From positions 62,001 to 126,000 of the forward strand of contig JARFXM010000002.1 of NCBI GenBank assembly GCA_029532625.1: a stretch of DNA of 64,000 bases, written 5' to 3'. Source of the stretch: Lomentospora prolificans (lineage: Eukaryota; Ascomycota; Sordariomycetes; Microascales; Microascaceae). Under the pieces are notes generated by a model that searched no databases, was not told the DNA's origin, and saw only the letters and a list, made by a program, of their open reading frames with translations. The position numbers and the translations under genes were made by a program. Each line of letters begins with the position of its first letter. Position 1 is the stretch's first letter. Below, piece by piece: positions 12,382 to 23,860 of the stretch.

Positions 12382-12513
12382 GCCCGTCGTACCTCTGACA
12401 CTGCAGTTGACTTTACGCTCGCCTTGAGTTACTAACTGTCGAACACATAAATTTCCTCTGTCCTTTGTATTCAAACACCACACCACCTCCAGGTTCGCGA
12501 GCCTCTTGCAGAA

Positions 12514-13113
12514 ATGGTCAGGTCTATCTTTCTTGCCCTTCCAACTTTGGCCTTTGCCGGCCCCGTCGCAATTGAAAGCCGACAGGCCCCGGACGTTAGG
12601 CTCACGTCTGTCAGCCTGACAGGCGCTGGCTGCCCCCCCGGATCTTTCAGCGCATCTATTCTCGGTGAGGAGCAGAAAATTGCTCTAACCCTTTTTGACG
12701 CTTACGAAATCCTCGCCGGCCAAGGCGTCCCCGCCAACAATGAGGACCTCACTTGCGAGGTGTCGATCACGGTCTCTCTCCCTGGGGGCTGCACTTCGGC
12801 TGTCCTAACCGCAACCACTAGAGGTTACGTTGGTCTCGCGGACGGAGCCACCGCGCTTCTCTCGAACAAATACAGCTTAAGCTCCGGAACTACAAGCCCG
12901 GACCCGGCGGACTTGATCTTCACGAGTGCCGAGTGGGGTAGCGGAGGGAATGATTTCATTCGACGGGATCCTGTGGCCATCTCAAGTAGTAGCCAGAGCG
13001 TTGTATTCAAGACCAGCCTGACGAGCTTTCTCAACGCGCCAAACGCCGAGTTTGTATCGAGGGTTACTGTTGATGGGTTGGAAGTTGCGGTTTCATCTTC
13101 GGCTACCTGCTGA
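12514..13113 (+). CDS. Secreted protein of the DUF4360 type
   Basis: A single exon of 199 residues with a short signal peptide (cleavage likely after FAGP or PVA near residue 18). The GCPPGS motif near residue 39, followed by a beta-rich body with TCEVS and GGC, fits the DUF4360 family of small secreted proteins found in fungi and bacteria. Four cysteines remain in the mature part and could form two disulfides. Function is unknown in the family as I know it. It has its own TATA box, and no neighbour suggests a role. The N-terminus starts directly at the hydrophobic segment, so the start is well placed. Confidence 0.75.
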   Translation: MVRSIFLALPTLAFAGPVAIESRQAPDVRLTSVSLTGAGCPPGSFSASILGEEQKIALTLFDAYEILAGQGVPANNEDLTCEVSITVSLPGGCTSAVLTATTRGYVGLADGATALLSNKYSLSSGTTSPDPADLIFTSAEWGSGGNDFIRRDPVAISSSSQSVVFKTSLTSFLNAPNAEFVSRVTVDGLEVAVSSSATC

Positions 13114-14304
13114 GAAGCTGGTCTCCACTAGCTTAGGAGTAGGACTCGGTCCAATTGCCACTTCGAGCTCTTCTCTAGGTTTGAGCAACTTTCGCGCTGG
13201 GTGCGCTGAGGGTAAGGAAGCGGAGTTCGGTAGCACCGAGATAAATAGTAAAAAGGCCAAGTTTAAAAAGAAGCTTAGAACATTTTAAATTCGCATCCTT
13301 CCTCTTTTCCGAGTTGCCATTCCACCAGTATAAAAGGGCGGGAAATCAAGAAATGGAGGTATTGACTTCAGTAGCTTTGTTGACTTTGACTGGAAGTGAG
13401 GACTTCAAGCACGCGTGTCGCTACAAGCCTATCGTATTGTGTCATGGATAGCGGCAAGGATTAAGTAATAATGAATATTGGCTACCAACCGAAGAGTAAT
13501 GAGCAAACTGTTGGTGTCGAGTCACCATAGTAGCGTTGGCGACCAACAAACGGCCTACTCCAATGATAAATTTTATGTGTTCAAGTCATCCAAAGCGCGC
13601 CCAAGGGCTGCGAGGTTAAATCATTCAATGATAAGCTGCACCTATTGGGGAATCAGAGATAAACCCCGAATCTAGTAAAAGGTATGGAGCACCTGGAACC
13701 AGGCCGGTGGCTCCCCCAGCTGCATCCCCATATGATAGACAAACTTGATATTCATCACTGGATCCGAACTTGAACACGAATTGAAAAGCCTCTAGGCCTA
13801 AAGACGCGTGTCTAGTTGCTCATAAACATTCAAGTTTTAAGAAAAAGACACCCTGAAGAAAACCCCTTTTGATAGCGAGCTATACAGGCTAATAAACCAA
13901 CGGACCGTCTCGTAGCCAGCTCTCATTTCGCCGACAGCGCCTGGCGGCGAGGGTTCGCGGATAAATACGTGGCCTGCCATCAGTAGTTCCGCCTTCCCAA
14001 TATATCCAAGATAACAGAATCCCGGTTCTGTTTCTAGACAGGCTTAGTCATTAACTTAACGATGGCATCATTCCCGCTGCGAATGTCGACGGCCATCGTG
14101 CCGTCCCAAATATGTGGATCAAATCTACGACGGTGGTCCGACTCGCAATCTGTGACGCGTCCTATCATTTAGTGTTTGACATTCGAGCTCAGATAGATGG
14201 ACATGTCTCCCAAATACCTTTGTGCAGTTCTATAAAATGCTGATGATATCCGTTGTCGTATGTCAACCTGTGATGAACCAACAGCCACGGCCGTCGTAAT
14301 AATC
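13114..14304. other. Intergenic, no gene recognised
   Basis: Short unrelated frames only. The right part contains the promoter of the acyltransferase gene. No repeat was recognised. Confidence 0.5.
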
Positions 14305-15917
14305 ATGTCAGGCTTATTAGGAACGTGGGCAAAACATTTTCGTCCAACATCGGGGGAAGAAACGTCAAAAGGTCTCATTGTAGAAGAGCCTGATTCTGAG
14401 GTCCAAGATGACGTTTACCCTGTCCACTACCTCGACGATACAATGATCAATCGGAGTATGATCATGTGCTGGACCATGCGGTTCGATGAAGTCTTGAATC
14501 CAGAAGCCCTTCGTTGCTCGTTATCTCGCGTATTGGAAATTGGTGATTGGAGAAAGCTCGGAGGCCGCTTGAGGTTGAATGTGAGGCCGCCATTTTCTAA
14601 CCAACATGACAAAGGGGAGCAAAGAAATATACTGACGCTGTGCAAAAATAGAACAAAAGAAAGCTCGAAATACACGTACCAAAGGTGTTCACGGACGAAC
14701 GGCCGGCACTCCGATATTCGCACGAGTCCTTTGATATTGGCATTCAGGAGCATCCACTTGCTTCTCAGCTCCCTAAAGCCACAGGCTCCCCATCTCTCCA
14801 TCCTGGACCCGAGACATTTACCTCATTGGCGCAAGGTCCTGGATCCCCAGTGTCCATACGCGAATACATTAGAAACGATGAGCCGCAACTTGCCCTACAT
14901 ATCGTCTCCTTTGAGGACGCTACTCTTGTCTCTCTGTCCTGGCCTCACACCTTGATGGACGCTATGGGTCGGTACTCGCTGGTACAGGCATGGTGTCACA
15001 TTCTGGCAGGTAGAGAGTCAGAAGTAGCACCACTACTGGGAGCGCGAGAAGACGTGACAACGGCCCTGTTCACCGATGCAGAGGGTGAGGAGGAAGAGCC
15101 TTATGCACTTGCCAACCAGGTCATGGGCCCTTGGCAAATGTTATTATTTGTGTTTTACTTCTTGGTCGATATCCTGTGGACGTCCAGAGTCCTTCGAACG
15201 ATCCTACTTCCGAAGAAGGCTGTCCTTACACTAATCCAAGAGGCCAGAAATGACGTGTCGGACGTCAGAGTCGGCGACGCCCCAGCTTTTGTAAGCGAGG
15301 GCGACGTTCTCACGGCATGGGCAACGCGAATGGCAGCGCTAGAACTTCCTCCTAATTCAGCTCGCCCAGTCTTTATCAGCACTGTCTTCGAGCTACGAAG
15401 CCGATTAAGGGACATCTTTCAAACTGGCGGCGCCTATATTCAAAATCTAGTTTTAGCCGCGACGACCATCGTGCCGGCTCAAGAAGTTGTCAACAATGCT
15501 CTCGGTCTAGGCGGGGTAGCCCTTCGCATCCGCCAGGCCATAGGCGAACAGACTCGCGAGCCTCAGATTAAGGCACAAGTACGTCTCATCCGCCATTCGT
15601 ACGAGAAGAGGGGGCACGGCCCGGGATTCGGGAGGGCGAACAACTTTATTGTCGTCTTTAGCAATTGGATCAAGGGCAATTTTTATAACGTGGTGGACTT
15701 TAGTCCAGCGGTAGTACCGTCTCCCAACCAAGAGTCGGGGCGGCTTGGGACAGGGAAGCCAGTCTACTTTCACTGCCAAACGCTTCAGAAGATGCCAACG
15801 TCGAGTAATATTTTCAATATTCTTGGCAAAGATCAGCTAGGGAATGTTTGGATTACGGGGTATCTTCCCTCGGCAACGTGGGCAAAAGTCCAAGTGGAGC
15901 TTAACAGATTGAGTTGA
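14305..15917 (+). CDS. BAHD-like acyltransferase (fungal transferase family)
   Basis: Predicted acyl-CoA-dependent acyltransferase of the kind found in fungal secondary metabolism. Two exons (14305-14580 and 14652-15917) give 513 residues. The intron is supported by the sequence resuming as a typical family stretch (GGRLRLN, then KLEIHVPK and FTDERPAL). The catalytic HXXXD motif is HTLMD near residue 190, in the context LSWPHTLMDAMG. The plant-type DFGWG motif is not seen; the equivalent region reads NVVDFSPA, as is common in fungal relatives. An upstream in-frame ATG at 14260 would add 15 residues; I preferred the inner one because the added residues resemble no family sequence. The acyl acceptor cannot be predicted, and no biosynthetic partner is adjacent. 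Confidence 0.82.
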
Positions 15918-16674
15918 GCACAAAAGTCGCGACCCGATCGATGCGAGACAGTTTTCTTCGTTTCTGACAAGTCTGCGAGGCTTGGTTTTAGGGTCAGATT
16001 GTTATTCTAGCTCAAGCATGTCTGCCGTCAATTTGTTTAAAATCGTACTGCCCCATTTGAACTAGATTGGTTTAGCTGGTGAATGGTCCTAGAACCGGCC
16101 TATGTGCGTAGAAATGCAGGGTTTGGTTGTTTGCAATATGCTGTTGAGCTCGGGGCCATGCCGGACGTGAGGATCACTCCGGGGCCATCCACGACCTGAC
16201 TCAATCTACGGAACATCGCTCTCTATACACCTACGGTGCTACGGGCCATTTCATAAATTATAAAGTCCTAGTCATTATTGTCGGCCTTTCCCAGCTGCCG
16301 TCGAAACATCCCAGGATCAGTACGGTAAGCTGATGTTGTAATTCCGGCTGGAAAACCTCTATCATGATTGGTGACGCCGAGGATGCGGGCTTTTCGTGCT
16401 TTAGGTTATATTCTCATACCTCCCTTGAGCCCGGCCAGCCCGACCACGAATGTATTACATTCCTTGCCATTGACATTGTTCTACTCGTAGTGAGTACCTG
16501 TCACCCAAAGTTTGGAAAGAAGCAAAGCTTGTTTCTCTCCGATTATTACCTCACCGAGCTGTGTCGGTCGGGCGGCTGTTCAATTCATGGTTTGACAGGT
16601 CCTTAGTCGAATCGACACAGCCGGATTACCATGGCGTGAGAGGTGGTACAGGCTTTTTCTTCAGTACCCGCGAG
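15918..16674. other. Intergenic between convergent genes
   Basis: The segment lies between the 3' ends of the acyltransferase and the Hsp70-like gene. Nothing is recognised in it. Confidence 0.6.
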
Positions 16675-18968
16675 CTATTCTTCAAGTTCCTTATACTGCT
16701 GTTTGAAACGTCCCACCTCCTGGTTCTTTCCGTTGTTGTAAATGACAAAGAAGTCTAGGTTTGCGCTGCCCATCTCGACGCCAAGCGTGAAAGATATATC
16801 CCGAACCTTGCCGAAATGAGCCTTCGCGCGGCGGATGAGGCTGCCTTTCTTCAGCTCATGTGACACAGTACAGAGCTGTGTAACAGCTAGACATATTGTC
16901 AACGGGTATAAAAGGCAGCAAGGCGTAGTGTGGGAGATGCTTACAGTGTGGTGAGAAGCGATATGGCGGTGGTTCCTTGTGAGAGTACCAGAGGGTGTGT
17001 GTGAATTGCTGCTTCGAGTTCCCAAAGAGATGGAGCCATCCAATGGCAACACGCTCCGTGATCTTTGTGTCGCGACGAATCCCCTCCTCAATTCTATCGC
17101 CCTGCATCGTGAGTTCCATGCTGTTAGCTTAGCCCCTTGGTACGGCTGCCTAGAGCGCGCGAGCTATTACCTGCTCAATTAGCCAGATCATTTGATCGTC
17201 CGCTTCGAACCCTTCGTAGACCCTGATTCCGTAGCTGTATCGAGCCAGTCGGCTGTGTACCGTGCGTGGAATGCCCCTGCCCCGTTCGCGCTCTGAATGT
17301 TCGATCCCCCAGAGCGTCGCGCCTCGACATATCGACGACCACCTTTGTAACACAATTCAATATTCAAGTGCTCGGTTGCCGGGGGTTGTCAGGTCTACTC
17401 ACGAGTCTAGAGTCTGGACCACAGCGATATTGCCCGCTTTGACTTTCCGCGCGGCCTCTATCCTGGTATGTAGATATCGATTGGCACCGAAACCACCGAC
17501 GAGAAGCACACTCTAAGCCAGTATGAGCCTAAGAATGGTGTGGTTGCATGACAATTAAATGTGATAAAAGTACCTTGACTTTGTGTCCGTTCTTGATGAC
17601 TGCATCGATCTGGCTTTCGACCAATCTTACAATGTCATCGCAAATACCATCAAACAAGGTTCGTAAACTAGGCCTTAATAGCAGGTTTGCGATATTAGTT
17701 AGATCCTCGCCTGACTATAAAGCCAGCAGCAAGTCCAAAGTAGCTTTAACTATCTGACATACCCTGGTATATTTATGCGCTCGTTGATAATGCCCTCCGA
17801 TGGGTTGTCTTGGAGGCCTTTTAGCCCCACGGAGGTTGTGAGGTCTCCGCCTTGGTAGCTTCTCTTTACCAGGGTGTCGAACTCATGTATCATTTTCATC
17901 CGATTGGCTTCGCTGATCTTGAAATATGCCTCATGGCCGGTTTTTGTTCTGACGAAGTCCTCAAAGTGCATATCTATGAATGCAGCCCCGCAGAAGCCTC
18001 CTGCTCGTAGATTAGTCGAGTTCAAAGATGCGCGCAACGACGGCTAATGTGGCAGGTCAAGTGAAAGAGGTGACACCCATACTTACCAGTACCTGAGACA
18101 CATTCTTCGACCTGTAGAGGATCTGATTTTGTTACCCTATAACTAATGAGGTCCTGCACTTTGGTTAAGCCCGAGGACTTCCAACAGTAGTCTTCGATCA
18201 GAGGCGGAGACTCACAACCGTCCCTCCACCAGCATCGCAGACCATGAAAACATCATTTGTCTTAAAAGTTATCAGAATGACAATTCTAAAAGTCTGCAGC
18301 ACGATACGAACCTTGATCAAGTCCCGACCGTCATTCCTGTCTCGAAAAACAGCGAGTGCAGCGGCCTCAGGCTCGCTTACGACTGATAAATTACTTGGGA
18401 GTCCGGCTTTCTCGGCGATTCTTCTAATCCGGTGTTTTGCAGCCTGGGTCCACATAGCCGGAACGGCGAGAATGACCTTCGTTGTAAACATCTCGCTCCA
18501 GCCGTTGGCGTTGTATCTCTGAATGTGTTCCCGTGTATAAGACCAAATATTCCGGAGATAGTCCACAGTGGCTCTTTCGGCCTCCTGAATCTTGTTGTCT
18601 ACTCCTTGAACCTCGTCGGAAAGCATGTGTAGCTCTTTTGCATGGTCGTGGTCAGGATCCAGCGCGATCTTGAACCAACGCGGGCTTTTTTCTTTGTCTG
18701 CCGCGAAGCCCCATGTTTCCAGTCCTTTGGAGTCGTAAGATATTAGGCTTGGTGTTTTGTGGGAATCTCTGTTCCCGTTCATGGCTGTTGGATCGGGCCA
18801 GGTGTCGACGAGATGGACTGTCTTGAGACCAGCATTGATTGCCCACGACACCCCGGTGTATCTGGAGAGTAATTAGTATCAGTAGACTCACAATCAATAC
18901 GGCCTTTTTTAAGCTAGTTCCTACGTCGTCCCGAAATCTATCCCAACAATAATTTCGTGTCCAGACAT
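16675..18968 (-). CDS. Hsp70-like ATPase (divergent, HSPA12-like)
   Basis: Ten exons give 562 residues: 18968-18925, 18861-18312, 18260-18216, 18153-18087, 18000-17763, 17667-17574, 17512-17403, 17342-17171, 17101-16945, 16886-16675. The actin/Hsp70 ATPase fold is shown by the phosphate-1 loop VGIDFGTTYTGVSW at the N-terminus, the VSEPEAAAL segment, the phosphate-2 loop VCDAGGGTVD and the adenosine motif VLLVGGFGANRYL. Chaperone-type substrate-binding motifs are absent; the C-terminal third is divergent, as in HSPA12-like fungal proteins. Such proteins are numerous in filamentous fungi and their roles are mostly unknown. One intron (18311-18261) has an AAG acceptor and a length divisible by three. 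The gene is divergent from a GTPase gene with 679 bases between starts, suggesting a shared promoter. Confidence 0.85.
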
Positions 18969-19647
18969 CTCGGTGATGGTCACACGGCTTTGCCCTTGGC
19001 TAGATGTGATGCGAAAGTAGCGAACAAACTGTTACAAAGGCAGGAATAGAGCGTCAAAATTTGCTCTAGGCCAACAATAACAGTCGCTTATTGGCGTTGA
19101 GCGCGGGTTGCAGCGAAGCCGTATCCTAAGCTTGCTAACTGTACTCTTAGACTCTTGGACGATGTGTACGACTTTCATGGCGCACCGTTCATGGAGTTGT
19201 TTGGGCGCGCGACTCAGGTTATGGTTATGGCCTGCATATATTACATGTAAATATGCCCAACGAACGGCGTGGGCCGCAAAGGTTAGGTAGTGGTTGTATT
19301 TCGACCCTACATTGCACGATCCGTCTTGGCTTCCCACAAAGTGTTGCGGGATGGATGCCCAAGGCGCGCTCCCAGCGGTGGCGGCGCTTTAGTTCCCAAG
19401 CTCTTCCAAGGAAGTTGGCTGTGACACAAGGACTTTGGGTCATGAGGCAAAGCCAAGGAGGCTCACAGCCTCATCACAATCTGTAGAAAATAAGGCATGC
19501 GCGACAGAAGCGAGGCGTAATAAACACTCGGTAGTGGTGTGCATTTCTCAGCTTAAAAAGCCAGGTACGTCCCCCATCCACGTTCTGGCCCCATCAGTAG
19601 AATAGAGAGCGAAAAGCCACCAGATCACAGTGCCGTTGACGCCCAAA
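18969..19647. other. Divergent promoter between the Hsp70-like and GTPase genes
   Basis: No gene is recognised in the 679 bases between the two start codons. The compact head-to-head layout makes co-regulation plausible. No specific site could be identified. Confidence 0.5.
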
Positions 19648-20703
19648 ATGGAGTGGAATAAGAAGCAAGACCGAAAGCTCAGCATGGTAGTCGTGATGGG
19701 TGTCACTGGGGCGGGTAAAAGTTACTTCATCAACAGATTGGCTGGTCAGGGAAAGGACGTGACAAAGGAGGGAGACTCACTCTACTCTTGTAAGTCGTCA
19801 CGTATTAATAGTATTCGAACTGAAAACCCGCTGACAAGGCGACGCCGGGCAGGTACCAAACGTTGCCTACCGATCCCAGTGATTGTTGGCGGCGCTCCCA
19901 TCCTAATTATTGACACGCCTGGTTTTGATGACCCTGAGATATCCGATTCGGATATTTTAACCGAGATATCCCGCATTCTCGTGGCACAATACAAGCTTGG
20001 CATGGAATTGAAGGGCATCATCTACCTTCACCGCATTACTGATGTCAGATTCACCGGGTCTTCTGTTAAGGCGTTTAATATCTTGCAAAGAATATGCGGC
20101 GAAGAGTCGTTTAGGAGTGTGCTGTTGACTACTTCTGGCTGGTCCGGAATGGATGAAGAGACCGGGTCACGGAGGGAGGGAGAGCTGAGAGATGGCTTCT
20201 GGGCGTACACGCTAGGCAGGGGCGCACATATGAGCCGGTTTCATGGCACTCGTGACTCTGCCATCATGTTAATAAGCCAACTGCTGAGGAAAAAGCCAGT
20301 CATCTTGAAAATGCAGCAGGAGCTCATCGACAACGGCAAGGAGCTCAAAGACACAGCCGCAGGCGCTTATCTATACAATAGACTGGAAGTCACGAAAGAA
20401 GAGCACCGACAAATGTTGGCTTTGCTGGAGGAACGGAAGGAGAAGTCCGAAGAAGCAGGTTCAAAGACGAATCAAACCATAGAGGCTGAGATTGACCTAC
20501 AAAGTCGCCGTTTTCGGGCCGCCACAAACCAGCAAGACAATCTCAGTCGGCGAATCGTTGACGATGTCGACCAGGAACTGCGCCGGCAGTCTGGAAGAAG
20601 GGGATTTCGCAACTTTTTCCCTATCATGCTTCCTTTCCTAAGCATCGTACTCAACATCCTCTTCGGTCTTTTGGGAATCCCAGCTGTAGGTGACATCGTT
20701 TAG
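19648..20703 (+). CDS. P-loop GTPase, AIG1/IMAP-like G domain
   Basis: Two exons (19648-19789 and 19853-20703) give 330 residues. The P-loop GVTGAGKS is at about residues 20-27, and the Walker B/G3 motif DTPGFDD appears soon after the intron, the pattern of AIG1/GIMAP-like and septin-like GTPases. The 63-base intron leaves the frame open, but removing it deletes an Arg-rich insert and restores a compact switch region; its donor GTAAGT and a CTGAC branch site support it. A long charged, probably coiled-coil segment (about 210-300) leads to a hydrophobic C-terminus (FFPIMLPFLSIVLNILF), possibly a membrane anchor. The only ATG near the start has a good context at 19648. AIG1-type GTPases act in immunity in plants and animals; a fungal role is not established. 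Confidence 0.8.
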   Translation: MEWNKKQDRKLSMVVVMGVTGAGKSYFINRLAGQGKDVTKEGDSLYSCKSSRINSIRTENPLTRRRRAGTKRCLPIPVIVGGAPILIIDTPGFDDPEISDSDILTEISRILVAQYKLGMELKGIIYLHRITDVRFTGSSVKAFNILQRICGEESFRSVLLTTSGWSGMDEETGSRREGELRDGFWAYTLGRGAHMSRFHGTRDSAIMLISQLLRKKPVILKMQQELIDNGKELKDTAAGAYLYNRLEVTKEEHRQMLALLEERKEKSEEAGSKTNQTIEAEIDLQSRRFRAATNQQDNLSRRIVDDVDQELRRQSGRRGFRNFFPIMLPFLSIVLNILFGLLGIPAVGDIV

Positions 20704-21240
20704 CCTGATACCCAATGTTCAGAATAGTCTAGAATCAATTGAAACGCTTTTAATGTCTTCACATTCACAAATTCTAACGACCTAACGCTGTGGAAAGATA
20801 CGGTACCTACGGTTCTCTTCGAATTTCCATGAAGAGCCCAACCGTGAATGGGCCCAGCCTCGACGTTCCCAGGGCCTCCGTCTCCAAACTCCTAAAACAT
20901 ACTATTTTGCACAGCAGATTCGGATCGGCGTCGGGCTCGAAAATCTTCTAGGCCGCAATGTGCAGTTCTAATAATGTATGTTGGGCTGGCATGGGCGCGT
21001 TGGTTAGGTCCAATCAGCACACGAAAAGCCCCGCGGATGCGAGGGTCACTCGTGTACTTGCCAACTCCATCAGTTCTTCGTCTTAACTCTGAGTAGCAAT
21101 GGACTGTTAGTTAAGACCCAAGCCGACGCCATCAAACAAAGCAAGTTCAATCGGAATGTTGAAATTATTACGGCGGTTGGTTCAAGCCGATCCATATTCC
21201 AGTCACTCCTCGCTTTTACTCTACCATTCTTCAGCGGATA
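20704..21240. other. Intergenic, no gene recognised
   Basis: The segment lies between the GTPase gene and the unrecognised 400-residue gene on the same strand. No motif was seen. Confidence 0.6.
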
Positions 21241-22556
21241 ATGGCGAACGAAACAGGGCCAGTTCAATCTCCAGGGAGCTCCCAGAAGGCCGACAATGGC
21301 TCGATACACACTACCCAGAAGACTGAGCGTTCGATCGCTAGGAAAGCTTTAGACACAAAAGTAGCTCAAGGAAGCTTAATGTTGGTAATGTATGGATGGC
21401 GCTACTGCGGCGACGCTTCAATACTACAATTCTGACGTTCCATACAACATTTTAAAGCAAACTCGCAGCGCGAGGGCTGGGCGATGGCAATCATGACAAG
21501 ACGATGTCCGAAGGCAATCCCAAAGCCTGTCATACAGCTTCAAGGGGAAAAGGGATGGAACGGGAAAAGCAGACCTTCGAGAATGCAATTGATAAATTGC
21601 AGGGGTACATTGACCTCGGTAACTTAACGTTAATGAATCAACACGGGGATTGCCACATTGAGCACATATTCGACACTCTTTTCTCTGAAAAAATCATGAC
21701 TTGGGTGAACAATTTCGATAGCGCCCAAACCGAAAGGTGCCGGATCAAGGAGCGAAACGATGCTGACCGCCAGCTCTATTGCCAAGTTATTCCTTGGTGC
21801 GAAAACTTGAGTGGATTTCAGGCTACTCTGAAAAGCCCAATCCGGAGGCGCTCTTTCGCAAGGGCTTTAATCACACACCTTCTTTGCAGTCAAATTTTCG
21901 CGCCAGGGACCAGAGACCACTGGCTCGACGAAGAGACAGGACACTTGTTTCAAAGCCTGGAGGCTAAACTTGATCCGAAAAGTTAGTTGGACACCAGTAT
22001 TCACCCAGTGGACACCAGGCTCATAGAGAAACCAGGCCCCGACCCCAGCCGTCTTCGGGAGTTTCATGACTGGAGAGCGCGGACAGCCAATCTTCTATCC
22101 AACGCACCTGCGGTGTCAAGCAGTGAACAGGAGACCCCATCCATTGTCAAAACAATCGCAGATGAACTGCACAGGGTGTTGGACTTCTGGCAAGTACATC
22201 CCGGAGGCAACGGGGCTGAGAACTTGGTCAAATGCGCCATCTCCCTTTCACAGGTTCTCCGCCAGCAACGACCTTATTGGTCTATTCGACTTCCGGAAGT
22301 AAAGTTAGGGCAGGACGGCAGAGCACGTTCGATCAATTACGACCCTGCCACTATGTGGGCCAGTAGAGGCGACAACGGTAGGATGAAAAGTGAAGTTTTG
22401 CGGAGGTTTTCTGTCGAGTTCTTCGTTACTCCGATCCTACACAAGAGAGGGAATCTTAGTGGCGAGCGGTTTGACGAAGACCAGGTCATTCGGAAAGCAG
22501 AGGTGGAAATCGTGGAGGCAGGCAGTGCGGTAGAGGTGAATGACAGAATGAAGTAG
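21241..22556 (+). CDS. Unrecognised 400-residue protein with two introns
   Basis: I do not recognise a family. A model of three exons (21241-21389, 21458-21981, 22027-22556) gives 400 residues with phases in agreement. Intron 1 has donor GTATGG, a CTGAC branch site near 21432 and an AAAG acceptor; splicing joins a Lys/Ala-rich stretch to RGLGDGNHDKT. Intron 2 is only 45 bases (GTTAGT to CATAG) and removes an in-frame TAG at 21984 that otherwise splits the gene. The protein is soluble and charged, without signal peptide or membrane segment. A conserved-looking C-terminal part (FFVTPILHKRGNLSGERFDE) looks like a folded domain. It follows the GTPase on the same strand and may belong with it. If intron 2 is not spliced, the gene is broken. 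Confidence 0.55.
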
Positions 22557-23134
22557 ACATCATTCAGATCAGTCGCGTCAACTATATATTACGCAGTTAG
22601 ACGGTACACACTTTACTCTTATCCTGTAATTTCAGAAGGTGCATTAGCATTATCTGTCTCTTCTCGAGGCCATGTTAGAGAGCCGACGCCAGGTCGCCCA
22701 GGTATGAGTACTACAAACTCAAACGACCAACCTTATAGAATTATCTTCTAACAGCAAGGCGGGAGAGCTATTCAGATAATAAAGGATGATCTAGTATGCA
22801 TGTATTTCGCATCTTGCATGAAGGCTGCCTAGATTGAAAGATTTGTAGGAACCACCTAGTTCGAAGGGATTACCGTTTTTCGCCGTTCATTTTGGCAACG
22901 GCTGCTTCGATTGCATTCGGGTCCGATTTTTCTTTACCTATTGGATCATCAGCTGCGGATACTGGACGGTCTCTCGGAGAAACAAGCGTTGACTGCCAGC
23001 TATCGTGAAGTGCGCACCTACGATGATGTTCTCGCATATCGGTAGTGGGGAAGGGGCGGCGTTGTAGATTTCTGCCCTCATCATGGCTGTCCAATCTCAC
23101 CACAATTGTATCTTTCCTCATCTCGTGTGTGATT
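22557..23134. other. Intergenic, no gene recognised
   Basis: A minus-strand frame of 91 residues at 22870-23145 ends in a charged Ala-rich tail but has no family motif. I do not call it. Confidence 0.4.
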
Positions 23135-23860
23135 ATGGCCAACATTGAGACCCTGACTTTTGACGTCTATGGCACTCTCATCGATTGATAAACGGGCATC
23201 CTCGGAAATCTCCTGGCTCTCCTGGACGCGAATTATGCTAAATCCACCCGGGAGCGGCTTCTCGACACTTGATTCATGGCTGCGGACATCTTATCTGATT
23301 CGTGACTGCGAACACTCGCATCAGGCCATCACACCCAATCTCAAATGCATGAGCTTCTGATGCTGAAACCCCCCCCCCTTTTTTTGGAAGGCCTTCGAGC
23401 GAAGTAAGGCTCTTGGTGCATCTGTGGGTAGCGGGCAAGCGTTTTCTGGACATAGCGGAAGCCTTGACAAGGTTCGGGAGGTCCTACAGGTTTGTCGTGT
23501 TAACCGAAGTCGACCGTGAGTCTTCGCTCGTACAAATAGCGCGCTATTACACGGCGTCTGTCTAGTTCGGCCTTGTTATCACTCATAGCTGCGCAGGACG
23601 GGGCTATCTACAAGCCCGGCTTGAAGAATTTTGAGTACTTGCTCAAGGAGGTGGGTGAGAATCTGAGCGCGCGCAAGGAGTAGATACCTCAGACGGCGCA
23701 GAGCCAATGTCATGACCATTACCTAGCTAAGAATTTCGGCATCCATTCAAGCTGAAGAGTGAGCCCGGGAACGATTGTGGGTAAGAAGGGAGACAGGGTG
23801 TATAGTTGGAAATTTGACACGCTCGGTGATATGGCCAGTCTTTTCGAGGCTGACATGTAG
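23135..23860 (+). pseudogene. Haloacid dehalogenase type II pseudogene
   Basis: The start codon leads into TLTFDVYGTLID, the catalytic DXYGT loop of type II haloacid dehalogenases in the HAD superfamily. It is then interrupted by TGA and TAA in place of the Trp-Glu common in this family. Further pieces appear in order in shifting frames: GASVGSGQAF (about 23415), AQDGAIYKPGLKNFEYLL (about 23590, the Lys-Pro motif 3), AKNFGIHSS (about 23728) and DTLGDMASLFEA just before a stop at 23858. A poly-C/poly-T run near 23370 marks one indel. With many stops and shifts the gene is dead. Intact relatives hydrolyse 2-haloacids or phosphoesters. Confidence 0.8.

Larger units (their letters stand above)
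10039..12513. other. Intergenic with a possible LTR remnant
   Basis: No coding gene was recognised. The segment 10490-11240 has features of a long terminal repeat (described separately). The right end holds the promoter of the secreted DUF4360-type gene. Two adjacent GC-only octamers near 12007-12028 are noted without interpretation. Confidence 0.5.

Noticed and set aside
22870..23145. Minus-strand frame of 91 codons
   Set aside because: No family motif, and it overlaps the start of the dehalogenase pseudogene.
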